Notes: generated from the letters alone by a model not told the origin. A DNA stretch of 64,000 bases from Streptacidiphilus fuscans (GCF_015690355.1 NZ_JADPRT010000002.1:1-64000); one strand, 5' to 3'. Positions 40,553 through 49,787 are shown, counted from the first letter of the stretch. A program made the numbers and translations.

Positions 40553-41991
40553 CGGGGTTCCACGTCCGTAGGACGCCGCGCGTCCAGCCAGCGCCCGTCG
40601 GGTTCGCCGAACTCGGCCTGGTCGCCCTCGCAGCGGTAGACGGTCTCGCCGCAGCGGACGGTGTGCAGGACGCGGCCGGTCATCGTCCAGCCCTCGTACG
40701 CGGACCATCCGCACTTGGAGTGGATCGCGCTGGAGCCAGGGCCGGAGCCGGGCCCGGGGCCCAGCATCCACCGCTCGTCCGCGTCGAAGAGGACGAAGTC
40801 GGCGTCCAGGCCCGGCCGCAGCCCGCCCTTGCGTTCGTCGAGGCCGAACAGCTCAGCCGGGCGCTCGGCCAGCAGCCGGACGAGCAGGGAGAGTTGGGCG
40901 TCCGGCGGTTCGAAGGGAGCGCGGCGGCGCAGGCCGGTGTGGACGGCCGTCAGCATCTCCTGCACGCCCGGCAGGCCGGGCGGGGCCTGGGCGGGGGTGC
41001 GCAGCTTCTCCTCGCGGGTGTGCGGGGCGTGGTCGCTGCCGAGGGTGGCGACCTGGCCGGTGCGGACCGCGCGCCACAGCCGCTCCTGGTCCGCCTGCTG
41101 GCGCAGCGCGGGGCTGAGCCGGGCGCGTGCGCCGACCCGGCAGGTCTCGGCGGCGGTGAAGGACAGGTGATGCGGCGTCACCTCGAAGGTGACCGGAAGG
41201 CCCGCGTGCGCGGCGGCCGTGAGCAGGTCCGCCTCCTCGGCGGTCGACGCGTGCAGGACGTGCACGGTGGTGCCGTGGCGGCGAACCAGCTCCAGGACCC
41301 GTGCCACCGCGACGATCGCGCCGCTACGCGGCCGGTGCCGCTCGTACTCGGCGTAGCCCGACGGCTCGCCGCGCCACTCGTCCAGCAGCCCGAACACCCC
41401 GTCGTCCTCGGCGTGCAGCAGCAGCCGCAGGCCCGACTCGGCGGCGGTGCGGAACACCTTCTCCAACTGGGCTGGGTCCCGCACGACGTCGGGCGCGGTG
41501 TGGTGACCGGCGAGGAAGACCTTGACGCTGGTCGCCTCGCGCGGCCCGACAGCGCGCAGCGGCGAGGGGTCCTCGCCGGACACGCCGAGGTGGAAGCGGT
41601 AGTCCACCAGCGAAGTGCCGGTGAGGAGTTCGGCCTTGCGGTGGGCCTCTTCGCCGGTGCGCAGCGGCGGGACGGTGTTGGGCATGTCGATCACCGTGGT
41701 GACGCCGCCCGCGACGGCGGCGCGGCTCGCGTGCGCCCAGTCCTCCTTGTGGGTCAACCCCGGTGTGCGGAAGTGCACATGGGAGTCGATCAGGCCGGGC
41801 AGCAGGTGACGTCCGCCGCCGTCGAGCGTCCGCCGCGCGGGCGGACGCTCGTTCGGCCCCAGCAGGCAGGCGATCCGGCCGCCCGACACGGCCAGCCCGC
41901 CCGTCACCACCCCGTCCCCGCTCACCAGGCGGACGCCGGTGACCACCAGGTCGTACGGCTGCTCCTCGTGCCGCGTCGACAGCTCACTCAT
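40549..41991 (-). CDS. Dihydroorotase/hydantoinase-like cyclic amidohydrolase
   Basis: 480 residues from ATG 41991, overlapping the PrpF-like gene by 8 nt. Metal-site motifs: DSHVHFRTPG (HxH plus the Arg that holds a carboxylate), SVKVFLAG with the Lys that is carbamylated in this superfamily, LLLHAEDD, VHVLHAST, and GSDHAPHTREEK (Asp). The HVHFR-PG combination and DMPNTVPP point to the dihydroorotase/allantoinase group. It should close or open a cyclic amide or imide. The primary pyrimidine operon genes are absent here, so it is most likely a pathway-specific enzyme acting on an amide made by the AsnB-like protein. Confidence 0.85.
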   Translation of the reverse strand: MSELSTRHEEQPYDLVVTGVRLVSGDGVVTGGLAVSGGRIACLLGPNERPPARRTLDGGGRHLLPGLIDSHVHFRTPGLTHKEDWAHASRAAVAGGVTTVIDMPNTVPPLRTGEEAHRKAELLTGTSLVDYRFHLGVSGEDPSPLRAVGPREATSVKVFLAGHHTAPDVVRDPAQLEKVFRTAAESGLRLLLHAEDDGVFGLLDEWRGEPSGYAEYERHRPRSGAIVAVARVLELVRRHGTTVHVLHASTAEEADLLTAAAHAGLPVTFEVTPHHLSFTAAETCRVGARARLSPALRQQADQERLWRAVRTGQVATLGSDHAPHTREEKLRTPAQAPPGLPGVQEMLTAVHTGLRRRAPFEPPDAQLSLLVRLLAERPAELFGLDERKGGLRPGLDADFVLFDADERWMLGPGPGSGPGSSAIHSKCGWSAYEGWTMTGRVLHTVRCGETVYRCEGDQAEFGEPDGRWLDARRPTDVEPR

Positions 41992-43015
41992 CGCCGACCC
42001 CCACCGCGACCGTGCCCAGCGCCCGGGTCTCCTTGCCGCCGACGCTGACCCACTCCAGCTCGTCGTCCGGTCCGTCGCCGGTGGCCGCGTAGGACGCGAC
42101 GACCTGACGCGCGGGTGTGTCGATGACCAGCCGTCCGGGGGCGCTTTCGCCGTCACCGGCCGCCGTCAGCAGCCGGTTCGGGACCGTGCCGCGCAGCGCG
42201 GAGGCCGCGGCGAGGCAGACCGCGCCGGTCAGCGCCAGCTCCGGGTGCCAGCCGCCGACTGTCAGCGCCCGCACGGCGAGGTGGCCGGGTGCGACCGGCA
42301 CGACCGCGGCGACCTTGGGGAACGCGCCGTCCTGCGGCCAGCCCAGCCGGGCCGCCTGCTGCCGACGCAGCCGCTCCAACGTCGCGTAGACGTCCGGCTG
42401 TTCGCCCCGGAACAGCGCCTCGCGATCCCGCACGCCCAGATGGGCGGCGTCGACGAAGAGATAGGGGTTGCCCATGGCGACCACCCGGCCGCCGTCGCGC
42501 AGCAGCGAGCCGAGCGCGGTGCCCGGCGGGGCGATGAAGTGCGCGGTGAAGACCGCGCGCCGCTCGGACGCGTGGTCCACCTGGCACACCACGTGGTCGC
42601 CGTTGTTCAGCACCCGCGCCCGGACCCGGTCTCCGGCGCTGAGCGCGGGCAGCCGGCCGGCCTGTGCGGCGGCGGTCACCGCGGCGAGCAGCGAGTGGCC
42701 GCAGTTGCCGTTCAGGTCGAAGTGGTCGGGCGCGTCCGGCATCGCCTGGACGAAGCGGTAGTCCACGTCGAAGAGCGGGTGCGCCGAGGGCCGGATCAGC
42801 GCCCACTTGAGCACCTCCGGTTCACCGTCCCGCCTCGGCAGCTGCCGCCGGATCCGGGTCAGGGAGGCCATGAGTTCGGCGTCGTCGTGCGGGAGCGCGT
42901 CGGCGTCCAGGACCAGCGTCGGGCCGGGCGCGCCCACGGCTCGGACGAGGGCGGCGAAGCCCAGGTTCGTCGTCGGGATGCTGAACGTGGGTGCGGTCAT
43001 GGTCGTGGCGGTCAT
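41984..43015 (-). CDS. PrpF-like (aconitate/methylaconitate isomerase family) protein
   Basis: 343 residues from ATG 43015, sharing one nucleotide with the AsnB stop (TGATG). The PrpF signature is evident in FDLNGNCGHSLLAAVTAAA (the loop with the catalytic Cys) and MGNPYLFVDAAHLGV. Members shift the double bond of tricarboxylic acids such as 2-methyl-aconitate, 4-oxalomesaconate or 3-methylitaconate, using Lys and Cys as acid/base. Here no propionate or gallate genes adjoin it, so the substrate is probably an unsaturated acid of this pathway. The N-terminal half has the first diaminopimelate-epimerase-like fold, the second half the repeat (TGAVCLAAASALRGTVPN). Confidence 0.82.
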   Translation of the reverse strand: MTATTMTAPTFSIPTTNLGFAALVRAVGAPGPTLVLDADALPHDDAELMASLTRIRRQLPRRDGEPEVLKWALIRPSAHPLFDVDYRFVQAMPDAPDHFDLNGNCGHSLLAAVTAAAQAGRLPALSAGDRVRARVLNNGDHVVCQVDHASERRAVFTAHFIAPPGTALGSLLRDGGRVVAMGNPYLFVDAAHLGVRDREALFRGEQPDVYATLERLRRQQAARLGWPQDGAFPKVAAVVPVAPGHLAVRALTVGGWHPELALTGAVCLAAASALRGTVPNRLLTAAGDGESAPGRLVIDTPARQVVASYAATGDGPDDELEWVSVGGKETRALGTVAVGVGDE

Positions 43016-44865
43016 CACGCCACCTCCGTCAGTTCTCGTTCCTGGGACGGGCGGTGGGCGGAGGCGGTGCGGCGCACCGCGAACTCCTCGCGCCACAGCT
43101 CGAACATCAGCAGCGACCAGGTCGCCAGGGCCAGGCAGTCGGCCGGGCGGGTCTGCTGAGCCCGCAGCAGCCGGTCGACGGCCGTCGGGTCCAGCAGTCC
43201 GCCGGTGCGCAGTCGGGCGGGGGAGAGCACCTCGCGCGTGTACGCCCACAGCGGCGTCCCGGGCGCGAGCATGGCCGTGATCGGCAGCGTGAACGGCTGC
43301 TTGGGCCGCTCCAGCACGCTGCGCGGCAGCAGTCCGTCCGCGGCGGCGTAGAGCGCCACCTTGCCGCTGGGGTCTCGGCCGCTCTCGGTACGGAGCCGCT
43401 GGTCCGGCGGCAGCGCGCGGGCGAGGTCGCGCACCGACCGCTGGCAGAACGGCAGTCGGACCTCGACGGCGTGCGCCATGCTGAGGTGGTCGACCCGGCG
43501 CAGGTGGTAGGCGGGAAGCCGGACCTGGGTCTCGAAGTCGGTCAGCACGTCCAGCCGCGACCGGTGCACGGCCTCCTCCCGCAGCCGGTCGGTGATCGCG
43601 TCCGAGGCGCTGCCGTGCTCGCGGACGAACGCGGCGTACTCGGCGCTGTACAGGCGCGGCCGGTACTCGGCCGGGATCGCCGCGAGCGCGTCGACGTAGC
43701 CGGGCAGCCAGGTGCCGCGCGTGGTGACGGCGGAGTGGATGCGGCCGTACCCGGCGAAGATCTCGTCGGCGGCGTCGCCGGTCAGCGCGACCCGGAACCC
43801 GGCCCGGTGCACGGCCTCGAACAGGCCGTAGGTGCTCAGGGTGATCGGGTCCGCGTTCGGCTGGCCCAGGTGCCAGGCCACGGCGGGCAGCAGCTCGGGG
43901 AAGCGGGCGGCGTCCAGCTCGACCTGGTGGTGCACGGTACCGGCGCGGTCTGCGACCTCGCGGGCGAAGTGCCGTTCGTCGTGCGGCCATTCACCCCGGT
44001 AGGCGATGTTGAACGAGTGCACGGAGCCGCTGCGCGAGTCCGCCGCGTCGGCGGCCATCATGGCGGTGACCAGGCTGGAGTCCAGCCCGCCACTGGTGAT
44101 CGCGCAGACGTTCACGTCCGCGACCGAGAGCCGGCCCACCTCGCGGGCCAGCGTCGCGCGCACCTGCTCGCCCGCCTCACGACCACCGACGGCCGTGCGC
44201 TCGGTCTCGGCGCGGCGGTGCAGCCGCAGTCCGCGCGAGCGCGAGCAGACGGCGGTGGTCCCGGGCGGCAGCACCTGCACCCCGTCGACGAGGGTGTGCT
44301 CGCCGAACGGCGTCTTGGTCGCCAGGTAGCTCTCCAGCCCCGGCTCCCACAGGCCGGGACGCTCCCGTCCCAGCGCGAGCAGCGCGGGCAGCTCGGAGGC
44401 GAAGTGGAGCCGGTGGCCGTCCCACCGGTAGTAGATCGGCTTCATCCCGGCGTCGTCGGTCGCCAGCACGAGCGTCGGCTCGGCGCGCAGGTCGACGAGC
44501 GCGAGGGCGAACATGCCGTCCAGACGCTCGACGAAGGCCGTCCCGTGCTCCTGGAAGAGGCCGGGCAGCACCGCGCCGTCGCAGCGGTCGGCGAAGCGGT
44601 GGCCGCGTGCCCGCAGGCGGGCGCGCAGTTCGTCGTGGTTGTAGATCTCGCCGTTGAAGACGGCCTTGATCCGGCCGTCCGCGCCGTCGTAGGGCTGCTG
44701 CCCGCCCGCCGGATCGGTGATCGCCAGCCGGTTGCTGCCCAGCGCCCATCCGGCGCCGTACGCCAGCCGGGCCTCGTCAGGGCCGCCGTGCCGTTGCAGT
44801 GCGCTTGCCGCGCGCATGTCGTGCGGCGAGAGGTCGGCGTCGAAGTGGCCGTGGATCCTGCACAT
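43015..44865 (-). CDS. asnB: Asparagine-synthetase-like glutamine-dependent amidotransferase
   Basis: 616 residues. I set the start at ATG 44865 because the second residue is then Cys (MCRIHGHF), which must be exposed as N-terminal nucleophile for the class II glutaminase. Other parts: NGEIYNHDEL, SGGLDSS (PP-loop for acid adenylation), and the long synthetase domain. It transfers ammonia from glutamine to a carboxylate activated as the AMP ester, making an amide. In the operon it is the first gene. A housekeeping AsnB is possible but the tight coupling with an isomerase, an amidohydrolase and an exporter suggests a specialised substrate such as a tricarboxylic acid. GGAAGG lies upstream. Confidence 0.85.
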   Translation of the reverse strand: MCRIHGHFDADLSPHDMRAASALQRHGGPDEARLAYGAGWALGSNRLAITDPAGGQQPYDGADGRIKAVFNGEIYNHDELRARLRARGHRFADRCDGAVLPGLFQEHGTAFVERLDGMFALALVDLRAEPTLVLATDDAGMKPIYYRWDGHRLHFASELPALLALGRERPGLWEPGLESYLATKTPFGEHTLVDGVQVLPPGTTAVCSRSRGLRLHRRAETERTAVGGREAGEQVRATLAREVGRLSVADVNVCAITSGGLDSSLVTAMMAADAADSRSGSVHSFNIAYRGEWPHDERHFAREVADRAGTVHHQVELDAARFPELLPAVAWHLGQPNADPITLSTYGLFEAVHRAGFRVALTGDAADEIFAGYGRIHSAVTTRGTWLPGYVDALAAIPAEYRPRLYSAEYAAFVREHGSASDAITDRLREEAVHRSRLDVLTDFETQVRLPAYHLRRVDHLSMAHAVEVRLPFCQRSVRDLARALPPDQRLRTESGRDPSGKVALYAAADGLLPRSVLERPKQPFTLPITAMLAPGTPLWAYTREVLSPARLRTGGLLDPTAVDRLLRAQQTRPADCLALATWSLLMFELWREEFAVRRTASAHRPSQERELTEVA

Positions 44866-45029
44866 GATGGCCGTGCCTTCCACTGGGGGTGCTCGGGGTT
44901 TTCCCGATGCCCCCAACCTCTCCGGCCCACTGTCCCGCCCGCCTGAGCCCACGGTCCCGACTGCGCCCGACCGCACCCGACGTCGCCCGGCCCTGCCGGG
45001 CCGCGTCCGGCGGTGGGCCGGGAGACGAC

Positions 45030-45061
45030 TGTGGACGGCCCCGCCGCCGGGGCCGTCCACA
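45030..45061. terminator. Strong hairpin terminator between SDR and AsnB operon
   Basis: 14-bp perfect stem TGTGGACGGCCCCG / CGGGGCCGTCCACA, loop of 4, just past the SDR stop. The region 44866-45029 next to it shows no gene and presumably holds the operon promoter. Confidence 0.75.
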
Positions 45062-45087
45062 GGGTGTCGCCGCTGGCTGACGCCGGG

Positions 45088-45786
45088 TCAGTTCACCTGG
45101 CCGACGGGCCGCAGCTGCAGGTGGTTGACGGCCATGCCCTCGGGCTGGTTCAGGGCGAACACGATGCAGTCCGCGACCTGGGCGGCGGTCATGGACGGGG
45201 CGTCGGGGTTGAGGCCGCGGACCTCCCAGAACGGGGTGTCGACCACGCTGGGGGCGATCAGGGTGACCCCGATGCCGTCCGGGGCGGCCATCTGCCGGGT
45301 GTTCTCCGCCAGGGCGTGCACGGCCCACTTGGTGACCGAGTACAGGTTGCCCGGCGTGTTCCGCACCCCGGCGACGGAGCCGAGGAGCACCAGACGCCCC
45401 TTGGACTCCTTCAGCCGTGGCAGCACGGCCTGGACGACGAGCGCAGGCCCCAGCACGTTGGTGAGGACCATCGCCCGCATGTCCTCCGGAGCGTGGTCGG
45501 CGAGCGTCCCTGGCAGGGAGAACCCGGCGTTGACGACGACGTTGTCGAGTCGGCCCCAGGCGGCGACTGTCAGGTCGACGGCCTGCCGCACGTGCTCCGG
45601 GTCGCTGGTGTCCCCCGGGACGGTCAGCAGGTGGTCGCCGTCGGCGCCCGTGCTCTCGGCGAACTCGGCGAGGCGGTCGGCCCGGCGCGCGGTGACGGTC
45701 ACGCGGTGCCCCTGCTTGAGCAGCAGCCGCGCGGTCTCGGCTCCGATGCCGGTCGATCCGCCGGTGATCAGCGTGACAGGTGCCAT
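45088..45786 (-). CDS. Short-chain dehydrogenase/reductase
   Basis: 232 residues from ATG 45786 (GGAG 8 nt upstream). Rossmann start TGGSTGIGAET, NAG in VVNAGFS, and the catalytic YSVTK (S about 20 residues before in LLGSVAG). Classical SDR of the YdfG/serine-dehydrogenase-like sort with basic residue (ARRADR) at the end of strand 2, favouring NADPH. Oxidises or reduces a hydroxyl or keto group. Isolated between a terminator and the oppositely placed lipase. The frame opens further upstream but without a ribosome site. Confidence 0.9.
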   Translation of the reverse strand: MAPVTLITGGSTGIGAETARLLLKQGHRVTVTARRADRLAEFAESTGADGDHLLTVPGDTSDPEHVRQAVDLTVAAWGRLDNVVVNAGFSLPGTLADHAPEDMRAMVLTNVLGPALVVQAVLPRLKESKGRLVLLGSVAGVRNTPGNLYSVTKWAVHALAENTRQMAAPDGIGVTLIAPSVVDTPFWEVRGLNPDAPSMTAAQVADCIVFALNQPEGMAVNHLQLRPVGQVN

Positions 45787-46104
45787 GGTGGGTCTCCAGA
45801 ACGTCAGGAAGTCGGGTCGGCGCGCGAGTTCGACGAGGGACGGCGAACCGGCCGTGCCCGGGTGCCGTCGCGGAGGAGCCGCCGTCGACCCGCGCACGCC
45901 AGGTGACCCTAAACGATCAGCGGCAGGCCGTGCGGATCTTTATGCATGTCGTCGCGGGGGACGAGGCTCACGACCCGCACCGCAGCCGCGACCCGTTCGG
46001 GTGGAGTGTGCGCCCGTCGTCGGGGTAACCGCGTGGCGTCGCTCACGGGCGGATGCTGACGCAGCGTAACCTGCGGCGGGTACCCCTTCACCGAAGGAGA
46101 TGCG
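45787..46104. other. Intergenic region with a possible small minus-strand ORF
   Basis: 318 nt between divergent genes. On the minus strand 45909-46046 a 45-codon frame from a GTG ends in RVVSLVPRDDMHKDPHGLPL and IV, which has a coding-like, charged terminus, but it lacks a good ribosome site and I recognise no family. It might be a small gene or the tail of a lost one. The promoter for the lipase gene must lie in the 46000-46095 part. Confidence 0.3.
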
Positions 46105-47034
46105 ATGAGCGCCACAGTCCGTGCGGTGAGCAGGGGTCTTCGACGGTCGGGGACGGCGGCCCTGGGCGCGCTGCTCGCCGCGGCAGCGATCTCGGCCGCT
46201 CCGGCCGTCGCGGACACCGCGTCGCCCGCGGGGGCCGCGGGGCCCGAGTACGTCGCCCTGGGCGACTCCTTCGCGGCCGGGCCGACGCTGCTGCCGCAGG
46301 ACAGCTACCACACCGACCCCTGCCTGCAGTCGGGCGTGGACTACGCCCACCTGGTGGCACGGGAGTTGGGCATCACCGCCTTCCGCGACGTCAGCTGCAG
46401 CGGCGCGACCAGCGCGAACATCCTGACGACCCCGCAGCCTGCGGACCTGCCCGGCGGGTCGAGCGTCCCGACGCAGATCGACGCGGTGTCGCGGTCCACG
46501 GCGCTGGTCACCATCTCGGTCGGCGCCAACGACATTGACCTGGCGCAGTTCGCCACGCGCTGCGTCAACCTGCTGCCGCCGCCGCTGGGCACCTCGTGCG
46601 CGGCGACCGAGACCGCGGGCGGCGTCGACAAGGGTGCGGAGCTGGTGGACGCGGAGGCCCCGCGGCTGGCTGCCGTCCTCGACGCGGTGCATCTGCGCGC
46701 GCCGCAGGCCAGGATTCTGATCACGAGTTACGCCGACTACTTCGGCACGGAGGGGTGCTTCCCGCGTCAGCCGTTCTGGCCGCAGGACGCCGCGTACCTC
46801 CAGGGGCTGGTGGACCGGCTCGGCCAGGTGACCGAGGCCGTCGCCGCGCACCACCACGCCGAGTACGTCGACTTCATCGGTCCCGGCGCCGGGCACGACG
46901 GCTGCCAGGCCACCGGGAACTGGGTCAACCTGCTCGTGCCCGGCCACACCGGCGGCGCGATGCCGCTGCACCCGACCGCGCTGGGTGAGCAGAACTTCGC
47001 CAGGATCATCGTCGAGCACCTCACCGGGAGCTGA
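46105..47034 (+). CDS. Secreted SGNH/GDSL lipase
   Basis: 309 residues; ATG follows GAAGGAG by a few nt. Signal peptide about 1-37 (RRSGTAALGALLAAAAISAA, AVAD). SGNH blocks: S55 in GDSFAAG (block I), the G in SCSGATSANIL (block II), N in VGANDIDL (block III) and H289 in PLHPTALGE (block V). Close in organisation to the Streptomyces SCO1725-type lipases, with conserved Cys pairs (DPCLQSG, VSCSG, RCVNLL, TSCAAT, EGCFP, DGCQA). Acts on lipid esters outside the cell. Confidence 0.9.
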   Translation: MSATVRAVSRGLRRSGTAALGALLAAAAISAAPAVADTASPAGAAGPEYVALGDSFAAGPTLLPQDSYHTDPCLQSGVDYAHLVARELGITAFRDVSCSGATSANILTTPQPADLPGGSSVPTQIDAVSRSTALVTISVGANDIDLAQFATRCVNLLPPPLGTSCAATETAGGVDKGAELVDAEAPRLAAVLDAVHLRAPQARILITSYADYFGTEGCFPRQPFWPQDAAYLQGLVDRLGQVTEAVAAHHHAEYVDFIGPGAGHDGCQATGNWVNLLVPGHTGGAMPLHPTALGEQNFARIIVEHLTGS

Positions 47035-47062
47035 CGGTCAGTCACGATCCATCGGGCGGCCG

Positions 47063-47686
47063 TCAGCGGGAGGCTTCCGCCGCGCGCAGGGTGTCGGCCA
47101 TGGCCAGGAAGCCGCGGCGCTCCGCGTGGACGCGGGCGGTCAGGCCGTCGTGGTCGCGGATGGCGGGGTCGGCACCGGCCGCGAGCAGGATCTCGACGAC
47201 CTGCTGGTGGACGGGTCCGCCGTCGCCCAGGATCACCGCCTCCAGCAGGGCCGTCCAGCCCAGGCGGTTGACGTGGTCCACGTCGGTCGCGGTCTCGGCG
47301 AGCACCGCGCGCACGTAGGCGACGTGGCCGCGCTCGCTGGCCGGGATGACCGAGATGCCGCCGAAGCGATTGGTCAGCGTCAGGTCCGGTCCGGCGGGCA
47401 GCAGCGTGCGCATCATCTCCACACTGCCGGTGACCCCGGTGACCAGCCAGGCCGAGTCGTCGCGGTCGTCCTGCGCGTTGACGTCCGCCCCGGCCGCGAC
47501 GAGCACCTCGGCCACGGCGACGTGATCCGCGAGCGCGGCGAGCAGCAGGGGCGTCCGGCGTGAGTCGTCCCGGACCTCCGTGTCGGCTCCCGCGTCCAAC
47601 GCCGCGCGCACGGCTTCGACGTCGCCGCGCGCCGCGGCGTCCAGCAGGGACGCGGAGGCGGAGGTGGGGGTGGGCTTGTCGGTCAT
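47063..47686 (-). CDS. Ankyrin-repeat protein
   Basis: 207 residues from ATG 47686 (GGAGG upstream). About five to six ankyrin repeats cover the chain: LLDAAARGDVEAVRAALDAG, TPLLLAALADHVAVAEVLVA, ISVIPASERGHVAYVRAVL, TALLEAVILGDGGPVHQQVV, LTARVHAERRGFLAMADTLR. Ankyrin arrays bind proteins; in bacteria they are often paired with a neighbouring enzyme. The neighbours here are the SGNH lipase (convergent, 28 nt) and a Ser/Thr kinase (divergent). No signal peptide, thus cytoplasmic. Confidence 0.9.
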   Translation of the reverse strand: MTDKPTPTSASASLLDAAARGDVEAVRAALDAGADTEVRDDSRRTPLLLAALADHVAVAEVLVAAGADVNAQDDRDDSAWLVTGVTGSVEMMRTLLPAGPDLTLTNRFGGISVIPASERGHVAYVRAVLAETATDVDHVNRLGWTALLEAVILGDGGPVHQQVVEILLAAGADPAIRDHDGLTARVHAERRGFLAMADTLRAAEASR

Positions 47687-47853
47687 GACCGACCTCCGTA
47701 CGTGGTGAGATGACGGTTCGCTCGATTCCATGATCCCCCGCCGCCCTCGGCAGGACGTCGACGCCTGGGCCGACGGCGTGCCACCGCACCGGCCGACGAG
47801 AGCGTCGAGCGTGCGGAGAGCCGTCCCGTACTGGTGAGTTACTGACCGCGACA

Positions 47854-47882
47854 TGACGACCCCGGTCGGAATTGGCTAGCCT
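47854..47882 (+). promoter_or_regulatory. Leaderless-type promoter of the ricin-domain kinase
   Basis: TGACGA (47854-47859), 17-bp spacer, TAGCCT (47877-47882); the expected transcript start coincides with the ATG at 47890, which has no Shine-Dalgarno. Fits the common leaderless pattern of actinomycetes. Confidence 0.45.
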
Positions 47883-47889
47883 GCTCCGC

Positions 47890-49773
47890 ATGACGACGCA
47901 CGGGGGAGACAGTGCCGACGGCTTGGACCTGCCTGGATTGGGGGCCGCGCCGTTGGCGGACACAGACCCCCGGCGGATCGGCCCCTTCACGCTGACGGGC
48001 CGGCTCGGCTCCGGCGGGATGGGGCGGGTCTTCCTCGGAGTCGCCGACGGGCGCTTCGCCGCGGTCAAGCAGGTCCACCCGCACCTGACCGAGGACAAGG
48101 AGTTCGTCCAGCGCTTCGGCCACGAGCTGGACAACCTCGCCCGGCTGCCCGCCGGGGTCAGCGCCGACCTGCTGGCCAGCGACCGTGAGGCGCAACCGCC
48201 CTGGCTGGCGGCCGGGTACGTCCCCGGCATCACCCTGGATGAGGCGCTGGAGCTGAACGGCGGACCGCTGCCCGTGCCGGACGTCTGGCTGCTGCTGCGG
48301 GAGGCCGCCGCAGGGCTGGCCGCCGTGCACGAGATCGGCATCGTGCACCGGGATCTGAAGCCGTCGAATGTGATGCTGCGTCAGGACGGCGTCACGCTCA
48401 TCGACTTCGGCGTGGCCCGCGCTCTGGAGCAGAGCAGGCTGACCCAGTCGGGCATGGTGATCGGCACCCCGTCGTACATGTCGCCCGAACAGGCTTCCAG
48501 CGACCACGAGGTGACCGAGGCGACGGACGTGTTCGCGCTCGGCTGCCTGCTGGGGTACGCGGCGACCGGGACGCCGCCGTACGGCGAGGGCAGTGGCGTG
48601 CAGATGCTGTACCGCATCGTCCACGAGCAGCCCGACCTCGAACCCCTGCACGCGGTCGACGAGGAGCTCGCCGCCCTGGTCGCGCAGTGCCTGGCGCACG
48701 CTCCGCAGGACCGGCCCACCAGTGCCGAGTTGGTGGCGCGGGCCACACGGCACGTGGGACTGGGTGCGATGCCGTGGCCGTCCGGGGTCCGCGAGCGTCT
48801 GGCGGTGCGCGTCCAGGCCGTGCAGCGCGTTCCTGACGTGGCGACGATGGTGATGACGCTCGTGCCGGACGAAACGGGCGCCCAGCCCCCGGCGGTCGAA
48901 CCGGTCGTGGCCGGAGGCGGTGAACCGGAGAAGCCCAGGCGGCGGCGGATCCGGGGCCTGCTGATCCCGGTGCTGGTGGCGGCCAGTGCGGGCACGGTTG
49001 CGCTCGTTCCGTACCTGATGAACCAGCACGGGGGCGGTACACCGTCTGCCTCCGGCAGTGGGACGACGAGCGCGGTCGCCACGGTCGGCACGCCGTCGAG
49101 TTCCACCTCGGCCTCTGCCTCCGCGTCGCACAGTGCTTCCGCGTCGGCGTCTCCGTCCGCGGCCAAGCCGGGCGCGTCCTCCTCGGCCCACGCCGACGGC
49201 GGTGCCACGGGCGGGCCTTCGGGTGCCACCGGCTCCGGAAACGGTGACACGGGGACGTCGGCCGGTGTCAACGGCGGCACGCACGGGACAAACGGCTCGA
49301 CCACGGCCGGCACCCCGGGCGCCACCTCCGTCGGCACGACGTCCGGATCCACGGGAACGCCGCGCGGCTCCGGCGGGGGCGTCACCGCGAGCGGGACACA
49401 CCGCCTCCGGTCCGCCCAGGACGGAACCTGCCTGGCTCAGAGCCCGAACCACAGCACCTCCGCCTACCTCGCCCCCTGCGCTTCGGGGGACCCCTTCGAG
49501 TGGACCTACACGGCAGTATCCGGCGGCTCGTTCGAGCTGCTGAACCCGGGCACGGGCGAGTGTCTGGCCGGGAGTGGGGGCAACTTCACCTACATGGTCA
49601 CCTGCGGCAGCACCGACGCCGACGTGTGGTCGTTCGGCACGTCGACGTCCTCCGGCGCGACGCTGGAGAACCCCGCCGCCGGGCAGTGCCTGCTCAACGA
49701 CACCGTTGTGGGCGGTTACGCGACGCTCTCAGGCTGCACCGGATCTGCCGACGAGGTGTGGTCCAACTACTGA
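47890..49773 (+). CDS. Membrane Ser/Thr protein kinase with outer ricin-like domain
   Basis: 627 residues. Kinase domain about 30-300: GSGGMG loop, K60 in AAVKQV, HRDLKPSN with H153/D155, DFGVAR, SPEQ after the activation loop. A single TM at about 356-377 is followed by a ~120-residue Ser/Thr/Gly linker and a C-terminal ~125-residue domain with the repeated Q-x-W-like beta-trefoil feel (CLAQSPNHST, FEWTY, ECLAGSGG, QCLLNDTVVG, DEVWSNY), paired cysteines, likely ricin-type carbohydrate binding. The kinase might thus sense sugars or cell wall outside and phosphorylate targets inside. PASTA domains of the PknB type are absent. Confidence 0.88.
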   Translation: MTTHGGDSADGLDLPGLGAAPLADTDPRRIGPFTLTGRLGSGGMGRVFLGVADGRFAAVKQVHPHLTEDKEFVQRFGHELDNLARLPAGVSADLLASDREAQPPWLAAGYVPGITLDEALELNGGPLPVPDVWLLLREAAAGLAAVHEIGIVHRDLKPSNVMLRQDGVTLIDFGVARALEQSRLTQSGMVIGTPSYMSPEQASSDHEVTEATDVFALGCLLGYAATGTPPYGEGSGVQMLYRIVHEQPDLEPLHAVDEELAALVAQCLAHAPQDRPTSAELVARATRHVGLGAMPWPSGVRERLAVRVQAVQRVPDVATMVMTLVPDETGAQPPAVEPVVAGGGEPEKPRRRRIRGLLIPVLVAASAGTVALVPYLMNQHGGGTPSASGSGTTSAVATVGTPSSSTSASASASHSASASASPSAAKPGASSSAHADGGATGGPSGATGSGNGDTGTSAGVNGGTHGTNGSTTAGTPGATSVGTTSGSTGTPRGSGGGVTASGTHRLRSAQDGTCLAQSPNHSTSAYLAPCASGDPFEWTYTAVSGGSFELLNPGTGECLAGSGGNFTYMVTCGSTDADVWSFGTSTSSGATLENPAAGQCLLNDTVVGGYATLSGCTGSADEVWSNY

Positions 49774-49787
49774 CTATTGACGGACCG

